Position numbers and translations under genes: made by a program
In this document: positions 18,981-24,859 of the stretch, piece by piece
How the letters are laid out: every line of letters begins with the position of its first letter
Numbering within the stretch: position 1 is the first letter of the stretch
DNA from: Pelargonium cotyledonis
Taxonomy: Eukaryota > Streptophyta > Magnoliopsida > Geraniales > Geraniaceae
Direction: 5' to 3'
DNA: 24,859 bases
NCBI GenBank assembly: GCA_036897625.1
Contig: JAYMTA010000727.1
Location: 1 to 24,859 of the forward strand
Notes under the pieces: generated by a model
The model's database searches: none
Told to the model about the DNA's origin: nothing
What the model saw: only the letters and a program-made list of their open reading frames with translations

Positions 18981-20461
18981 TTTACTCGACTCTCCGATAA
19001 CATGAATCTGTGCATTTTCTGTGCCCCCCTTGGGTTTTTTTAGCAGAGTATATGTAACTCTTGTATTGTTTCCTTGGATTCATTTAAGGAAAAGTTTAGT
19101 GTTTATTGAAATTGGTCATTCACATCTTCCATGTTCTTGTGTGTAACCTGCCTATGATTTGATATAGGCTTGTGTCGACCAAAGTGCAGCTAATGCATCC
19201 CCAATTTATAGCATTGTTCTTATTGATCCCTAACTTTTTGCAGCCTTGTGAATGTTGTATCATGCTATTTTCTTGTACCAAATAGCATTATACACAAATA
19301 GCATTGTACACATTGACATTGTACACATTGACATTGTTGAAGCCCCTAGACAAAGGCACTCAACCAAGGATCTTTGCCCTATAATTCAAGAGTAATGTCA
19401 TTGCCACCTCAACACTAGTGACATCATCTCCGACCAATCACGTAATGCTACTTCGCTTTCAAGTGTTGAGACATATTAGACACCCATTAACGTTAACTTC
19501 TTTTTGCCCATATTAAAATAGCTATACTAACTAGTACTTTAAATAGTTAACAATATTTAAACTTATTTTGCACATTGACATTTTGTTACAATTTGTTTAG
19601 TTATAAAATTGGTTATATTTAATGGAGATACGCTGGAGTGAAATAATTTGAAAGAAAATGCTAGTATGAAATAAATAATTTGGACACTCAATCCTATTTT
19701 TTAAAAAAAGTTGTAGCAAGTCGGGTCAATTGAACCCGCTCAAATCATTGTATTTTATGCATGAATCCCGACAAACCCAAAATTATTAAGGTCGGTTTAG
19801 GATCCAACGACACGAACCTGACAAACGATTTGCCCGAGTTAAATTCAGTTGGACCATTTGAAGTGCAGTTTACTTTCTCATAAGAATAGGAAGAAAATGT
19901 ATCCATAACTAATTTAACCTTCTTTTCCATAATTTTCTGAGTTTCTGATTGATAGGTCTAATCCAATCCTGATACATAAATTGAGTTTGGGTTGGTTATG
20001 AATTGTTCCAACCTGACTTCGCATGTCTTAAAAAGGATCGGGTAGAAAGTTTAGTATTATTTTAAACAGGTTTGTCCGAATCCGAACTATTTATTAATTG
20101 AATTGAACAACATGAACAAAAACTAACACATTCATATCTAATTTGTAGGATCCAATTATAGCCATATCAAGCTTCAACATCAACACATAATGATCTATAC
20201 TTGACTCAAGCTACCATTTCATATATTTCTAAATTTATCTTTACTAAATCAGATTGAAGACATTTCTAAAAACTAGAAGATGGAGGAGGTTTCATGGATA
20301 TACCCTTATGCGGCTTGTGGCATGCAGTTCACAAGGATATCAAATTCATGCCAAAAGTCCAATACCATAACACGAAGATTCAGATATAAACCTCAGTGAC
20401 TTTACAACTATTAATGGGTTCTGCGAGTACTAATTCGTGCAAAACCATGAAGCCTAGATGC
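18981..20461. other. Spacer between the PPR and SPPL1 genes (convergent 3' ends)
   Basis: Holds the 3' UTRs of both genes. After the PPR stop, TATATGTAACTCTTGTATTG is a plausible poly(A) region. A patch at about 19720-20060 is rich in words such as CGGGTCAATTGAACCCG, which are common in degraded plant transposons, but no element ends were found. No gene is recognised. Confidence 0.5.
19279..19340. repeat. Short tandem repeat with 15-16 bp period
   Basis: Two 16-bp units (CAAATAGCATTATACA, CAAATAGCATTGTACA) are followed by two 15-bp units (CATTGACATTGTACA, CATTGACATTGTTGA). GTACACATTGACATT is exactly duplicated at 19306-19320 and 19321-19335. Confidence 0.85.
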
Positions 20462-22965
20462 TCAGACTTCTATTTGGTGAGTTTTATCATTCGGGTTTGG
20501 CGGAGTTCCTTCCCATAGCTCCGTTAGCTCCTTCCTTATCCATGAGATGAAAATTATTGGTCCGAGAGTTGAGGGTACCTACGTGCACCAGAAAGGAGTG
20601 GTTAAGTGTATTGCACGAGACTTCTATATATGTGAATCGTAACAACGGAAAATGCAGGATTTTACAATATACATGCATTATGCAATGAGATTAGAACGAT
20701 AAGGGTACCAGATAGAGAAGTGCAGGTTGAGGTGAGCGAGTCAAAACTCCAGCAGCTAAAGCAGTTACGAGCCCAATAGCGTATCCAGGAAGGGCATACC
20801 GTATGTACTTGTGCCCCTTGGAGGAGTTTAAGTCAAGGAGGTTTACCGAATCCCGGCTCTTTCGATGGTCAAAACAAAGAACTAATGCCATCAGCATGGC
20901 AGGTATAGCCTGTAAAAAAAAAGGAAGCTTATAAAATATCTTACTAAAGAAAGGTTCAACATCGAACCAGAAAATGTCCCATGATATTATCAACCTATAC
21001 ACTCAGTTTGGCCGGGAAATTTCGGTTCAGCATATGATGAAATGTGAATAGGCTAAGTAAGATCAACCACAACTTAATTGTTCGTAGATTGATCTACAGC
21101 TCTCCGGTATTAGGTAAGATGCAAGTCAGGTAAAGGTTTCAATAAACACTTTCAGAGATGAGCTATTAATTTAAATGATAGTTTCTCCTCTCCACCAAAA
21201 ATATCAATGAAAACATGCACGTGTGTCCACTACATAATTTTCATTCCACAAAATTATTGAACAACTCGCCAGCTTAAACTTTGGCTGAAGATTTGTTCAT
21301 GCTAAAATACACACATTATTGGACTAGACATGAGTAACTTCATTGCATGATGCAAAAGTCAAACCATCTGGCAAATATTTGGCTGAACACAACTAAATTG
21401 CTCAGACATTGGAAATAGCTGGAGAGAGTAAACACATGCAGTGAGCACGAAAATATAATTTTGTACAGAAATGGACGGAACAATTTTGGCGCTTCAAAGT
21501 TAAATTCCTAACTCATCGGTATCCCCATCTTGCGAAACAAGATATAGCTCTTAGCACATAAAACTTAGCAACTAAACAATAGATTATTCAGCAAGATGGC
21601 CGTAAAAAGAATAGAAGAGCAAGGTGCTAGAATTCAACCTGAATTGCACCTAGGCCAGAAATAGACACAGTTACCTTTTCTAAATCATCGGTATAAAATG
21701 CATCTATGTGTGAGTAGAAAGACACGACAAAAAAAGAGGTACAAATGACAAAACAGCTAACATAACCACAATTTGCAATAAGAAAATTGATATATGAAAG
21801 GCACATGGCACGAGCAGCAGATGGGGAAAAACAGACAACAAAAATTTACAGTAAAATAAAACTGACAGATTAACAAATTTGATTAACGATGTATACTTTT
21901 TGACCAATCAGCCGTCAGATTTTGAGATTCGTTGCCTACACAGTTTTATAAACCTGGGAAAAGGAAAACTTCTACTGCAACAAAAGCACCAACTCTATAT
22001 GCTATAATTATGTTTATGGTCTAAATGAAAGAGCAACTGAAAATCCTAAATGTTATTGCAATCCACTCATGGAGAAGTGTTACGGGAATCAGTATGCAAT
22101 AGCATTTTGATGATAACTTTTCATGGTAAATATAACAAAAGTCACTTAGGAAGAAAGGACGGCATACCATGTCACCTAGACCAAGCATCATGAAGTCTGT
22201 GGCACTCCCACCAGGTATTACTCCACCAAACAAGTTCCTGGGAAAGACGATCTTTACCGGCAACTCTAGCTTCTTTGTTATCAACTGCAACCCAGGAAGA
22301 CTGAGACTATTAGCCACTGTGTGTACAGGATTAGATGCCTGCTGTGTTGCCACCGAAACCATCACATTTGCCCCAAAAAATCTCTCAGAAAAGAAAACCC
22401 AAAATATGTCGTACACGAACAGACAAACTAGGAGCATTGCACAAATTTTGATGTTTGGGAGGCGCACATGGCTCACAAATGCAACGCATATAGAGATGCC
22501 CAACAAATTGTTTAATATCCAATGCCCAGAAACAAGCCACGCCACGACAATACCAAAGCATGTGAATAACAATAGCCCCTGCATGCGAGTAAATGGTTTT
22601 GCGCAACACCTTGACACAAATGGATCTGCCAAACCAAACTGTGACTTTATAGAGGCAATATAAGGTGATAAGCAAAAGAAAAGAGAAGAGACCGATGCAG
22701 CAGCCGTGAATGCAGTGAGAACTTGTGATACAGAAGAAAACAGGTAGAACATCAAAAGCAAACTGCATGAGCTCATTACAGGGATCATGAGCGCTTGGGA
22801 CCTGTCCAAAGTAATCGATGCTTCAGATAAGTCACGGTTTTTCTCCATTTCTTTCCCATAGTTTAAAGCACGGAATGCAGATCCAAAGGTAACAGCTACA
22901 GCCGTTACAATAAGAGTAACTGGTGCAGGCTCCAAGAGATACAAAAGTCTCCACAACGACTCCAT
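20462..22965 (-). CDS. SPPL1: Signal peptide peptidase-like 1, intramembrane aspartic protease (371 aa)
   Basis: GxGD-type protease that cleaves substrates within membranes; related to animal SPPL3 and Arabidopsis SPPL1. Three exons: 22965-22168, 20909-20709, 20578-20462 (266, 67 and 38 codons), with GT-AG borders and codon-aligned junctions. The length matches Arabidopsis SPPL1 as I recall it (372 aa). Both catalytic aspartates are present: YD at 185-186 in a hydrophobic helix (LFVYDIFWVFF) and GLGD at 262-265. The PAL motif is at 328-330 (QPALLYL). About eight or nine hydrophobic segments span the chain, and there is no long lumenal N-terminal domain with a cleaved signal, which separates it from the SPPL2-5 group. 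The C-terminus reads PNDKTHQIEV. Exon 1 codes through GLGDM and exon 2 resumes AIPAML. No defect is seen, so it is probably active. Confidence 0.95.
20910..22167 (-). other. SPPL1 intron 1 (1258 bp)
   Basis: Donor GTATGC directly after the GLGDM codons and acceptor CTTTTTTTTTACAG. AT-rich. I see no repeat ends, coding exon or RNA gene. Confidence 0.75.
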
Positions 22966-23111
22966 TACAAACTAAGCCTACACAACTATTAAGTCTCTAG
23001 ACTCAAATCCCTTTAGCAGCATGTAGTACTGAGGACACTAAAGACAGTGATGTTTCCAACCAAAGTTGCAATCCTTCTCCAATAAAAACTTGACCAGAGA
23101 AATCATGCAAC
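22966..23111 (-). other. SPPL1 5' UTR, proximal part
   Basis: Leader between a candidate acceptor (TTGTCTTGCAG, then GTTGCATG) and the ATG at 22965. It would join to the distal UTR exon ending at 24044. Confidence 0.5.
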
Positions 23112-24043
23112 CTGCAAGACAATTAAGCACAAAGAAAAAGGTAAGAACCATGCAATAGTAGAACATTTTCATTTTTCACCAATGGAAGAAACTAATTTAG
23201 GAAAAAAGCTCTGTTTGGTTGCTGAGAACTGCTGTCTCAAATTAATGCAGCAACTACTAAGGAAGATCTACTAAAAAGTTACAACGACAAAAAAAAATTC
23301 CACAGGCAAGTAAAAAAATCCATTACTTTGTGGAAAACAGGTCATATTTCAAACAAATCATTCACATAAATTCCGTTTCCTTGATGGCATTATGCACATT
23401 GTTCACTGAGAGTCAATGACAACAATTGCACAAAGTATTAATGAACAATTAGGCTGAATTACAATGACTTATTAGTTCATATACTGAATTCCTCTTAACT
23501 TTTGAATCCACTTGCCTCCAAATTTTAAGCAACCAAACAAGAAGTACAATAACGAATCACCATAGCCAACTTAACCAAATAAAGAAACAATCCATACATT
23601 TTATCTCAAACTATTACCAAACATAAAATCCAAATTTCCCTTCCAATTCCCCTAAAGTGTGGAAAACAAAAATCACCAATATAAAAAAATATCCTCAAAT
23701 ATACTCAGGGACCCACTATAAGTTGACACACCTACAATGAAACCCAGAATCTATTATCCCATTTTCTCTCCCTTTCCTCAGTTTTCTCGGCAATCAAACA
23801 GAACCAAGATGTCAATTTTGGCCCATTTCTGCCTTTCTACAACAACCTAGCAAAACCCAAAAATCTAGGGTTCGCAGATACACATATACAATCTATACGT
23901 ACAGTTATTTACAGCTATAAATTACAAATTACATGATCACGAACACATACGTATAGATCTGAAACAAAAGACGAGCCTTGAGATTGCGAAACTACAACGG
24001 ATTCGTTAGCCGATTACGAGGAATGGGCTTCGAGAGGACTAAC
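23112..24043 (-). other. Putative SPPL1 5' UTR intron (about 930 bp)
   Basis: Candidate donor CCAAG/GTTAGT at 24044/24043 and acceptor TTGCAG at 23114-23112. A leader intron is common in plant genes. An AACCCTAG word lies inside it (about 23865-23873), so an alternative start within this region cannot be excluded. Confidence 0.4.
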
Positions 24044-24150
24044 CTTGGACTACGAACTGTGAAGGGTTTGGAAATATCTTCACTTTCACTTTCATCACAA
24101 GGTCTCTTTTTCTCGGTGCTCTTTTCCAATGGAGAACGAACTTTCGGTTA
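24044..24150 (-). other. Putative distal 5' UTR exon of SPPL1
   Basis: Purine-rich on the minus strand (AGAGCACCGAGAAAAAGAGA, then repeated GTGAAA), ending CCAAG before the GTTAGT donor. The right end is approximate. A GAATAAAATG word upstream (about 24188-24198) is a weak TATA candidate. Confidence 0.35.
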
Positions 24151-24199
24151 TTTTCAGTTTGGCCCCTACTTCTGAACTTCTTTTCATTTTATTCCTCTA

Positions 24200-24757
24200 C
24201 AAGTTTCTTTTTTTTCACTTCGTACCATAGATGTCAAAAGTCAAAGCTGGTCTTGGTTGGATCTTGGGTTGGGCTTGGCTAGGTAAGTTAATGGGCCGAC
24301 CCTGACAGAAATAAGTTTGGGCCTTGTCATTGAATCCTTACAATCTCGAAACTAATTCAAGACATATTTAGCGATCATGCTCAAATAAACACGACTTCGT
24401 CACGTTTATGAATACTACGCGTTGACATGGCACGACCCAAAATGACTATTGTTCGTGTGTGCCTTTTAGATTCAGCACACTACATAGTTATTAAGATTTT
24501 GAGTATTTCAACATGAAGCCAATATAAATATAAATGTAGTTAGTTCAAACATGTTTATTAGTCTCACCAAGTATATTCAAATATGAGGGCAAAGATATCT
24601 CTCTACTTAATAACGGGAGCAAAAAGTTTATTGCGGTAACTAAATAAACCACCTTGACATGATACAATGAACACAAATACGACCCCGTGCTATCTACACG
24701 GTATAACTAACACGTTTAACACGATACTGTCAAACACGCTTGACATTATACATAGAA
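24200..24757. other. Right-hand intergenic sequence, transposon-like words
   Basis: Contains repeated stretches around TTGGGTTGGGCTTGGC, GACATGGCACGACCCAAAATG and CACGGTATAACTAACACG. This vocabulary is common in degraded plant DNA transposons. No ends, ORF or gene could be fixed. Confidence 0.35.
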
Positions 24758-24859
24758 GGGTAAATTACACGTACATACCCTAAAGTATGCACATTTTGCA
24801 CATACTTACCCTAAAGTATGGTTTGGTATTTTTGGCTACCCTAAATTATTGCCACAAAA
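24758..24859 (+). mobile_element. Probable terminus of a transposable element, cut by the window edge
   Basis: Begins GGGTAAATTACACGTACATA, resembling the GGGTAAATTACAC termini seen on many plant Mutator-like and related non-autonomous elements. It includes three near copies of TACCCTAAAgTATg (about 24776, 24808 and 24836). The other end is outside the window, so the call rests on this terminus only. Confidence 0.4.

Noticed and set aside
22169..22663. 164-codon plus-strand ORF
   Set aside because: Antisense to SPPL1 exon 1, which carries both catalytic motifs.
17196..22965. PPR and SPPL1 as a functional pair
   Set aside because: They are convergent, separated by about 1.5 kb, and belong to unrelated pathways.
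23978..24175. 65-codon plus-strand ORF
   Set aside because: Antisense to the likely SPPL1 leader, with low-complexity serine and phenylalanine runs and no motif.

Overview
This is nuclear DNA of a flowering plant, most likely a eudicot. The genes have many short exons joined by AT-rich GT-AG introns, and the protein families are plant-specific or plant-typed: a SIG4-type plastid sigma factor, a long P-class PPR protein and an SPPL1-type protease. The gene spacers and introns carry plant repeats, namely Stowaway-like MITEs, Au-like SINEs and a non-LTR retroposon. I see no prokaryotic, viral or CRISPR-like system and no operon.

Layout, left to right. (1) 188-8023, minus strand: the first 18 exons (726 codons) of SMC5, the ABC-ATPase of the SMC5/6 complex. 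The gene runs off the left edge, so the C-terminal arm and head are outside the window. A TATA box, a telo-box and a 14-codon upstream ORF precede it. (2) 8240-11480: a repeat-rich spacer holding a 943-bp retroposon bracketed by a perfect 17-bp target-site duplication, then a MITE about 90 bp upstream of the next gene's TATA-like element. (3) 11481-15507, plus strand: a complete five-exon SIG4-like sigma factor (420 aa). Its introns hold two tandem SINE copies, an LTR-like block and a second MITE. (4) 15844-15915: tRNA-Gly(UCC). (5) 16036-16155, minus strand: an orphan first coding exon of CPSF100, with nothing of the rest of the gene here. (6) 17196-18980, plus strand: an intronless 594-aa PPR protein built from a three-motif higher-order repeat. 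(7) 20462-22965, minus strand: a complete three-exon SPPL1-like intramembrane aspartic protease (371 aa), probably with an extra 5' UTR exon near 24044. (8) 24200-24859: repeat-like sequence ending in what looks like the edge of another transposable element.

The genes do not form one pathway. SMC5 acts in chromosome maintenance, SIG4 and probably the PPR protein in organelle gene expression, SPPL1 in membrane proteolysis, and the tRNA in translation. Their adjacency looks like ordinary plant gene order. I built the exon models by hand. Every coding junction in the three spliced genes has GT-AG borders and keeps the reading frame, and total lengths match what I recall of the Arabidopsis homologues. 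I found no convincing undescribed system. The points most worth checking are the orphan CPSF100 exon, the PPR triplet repeat, the retroposon and the transposon load around SIG4.
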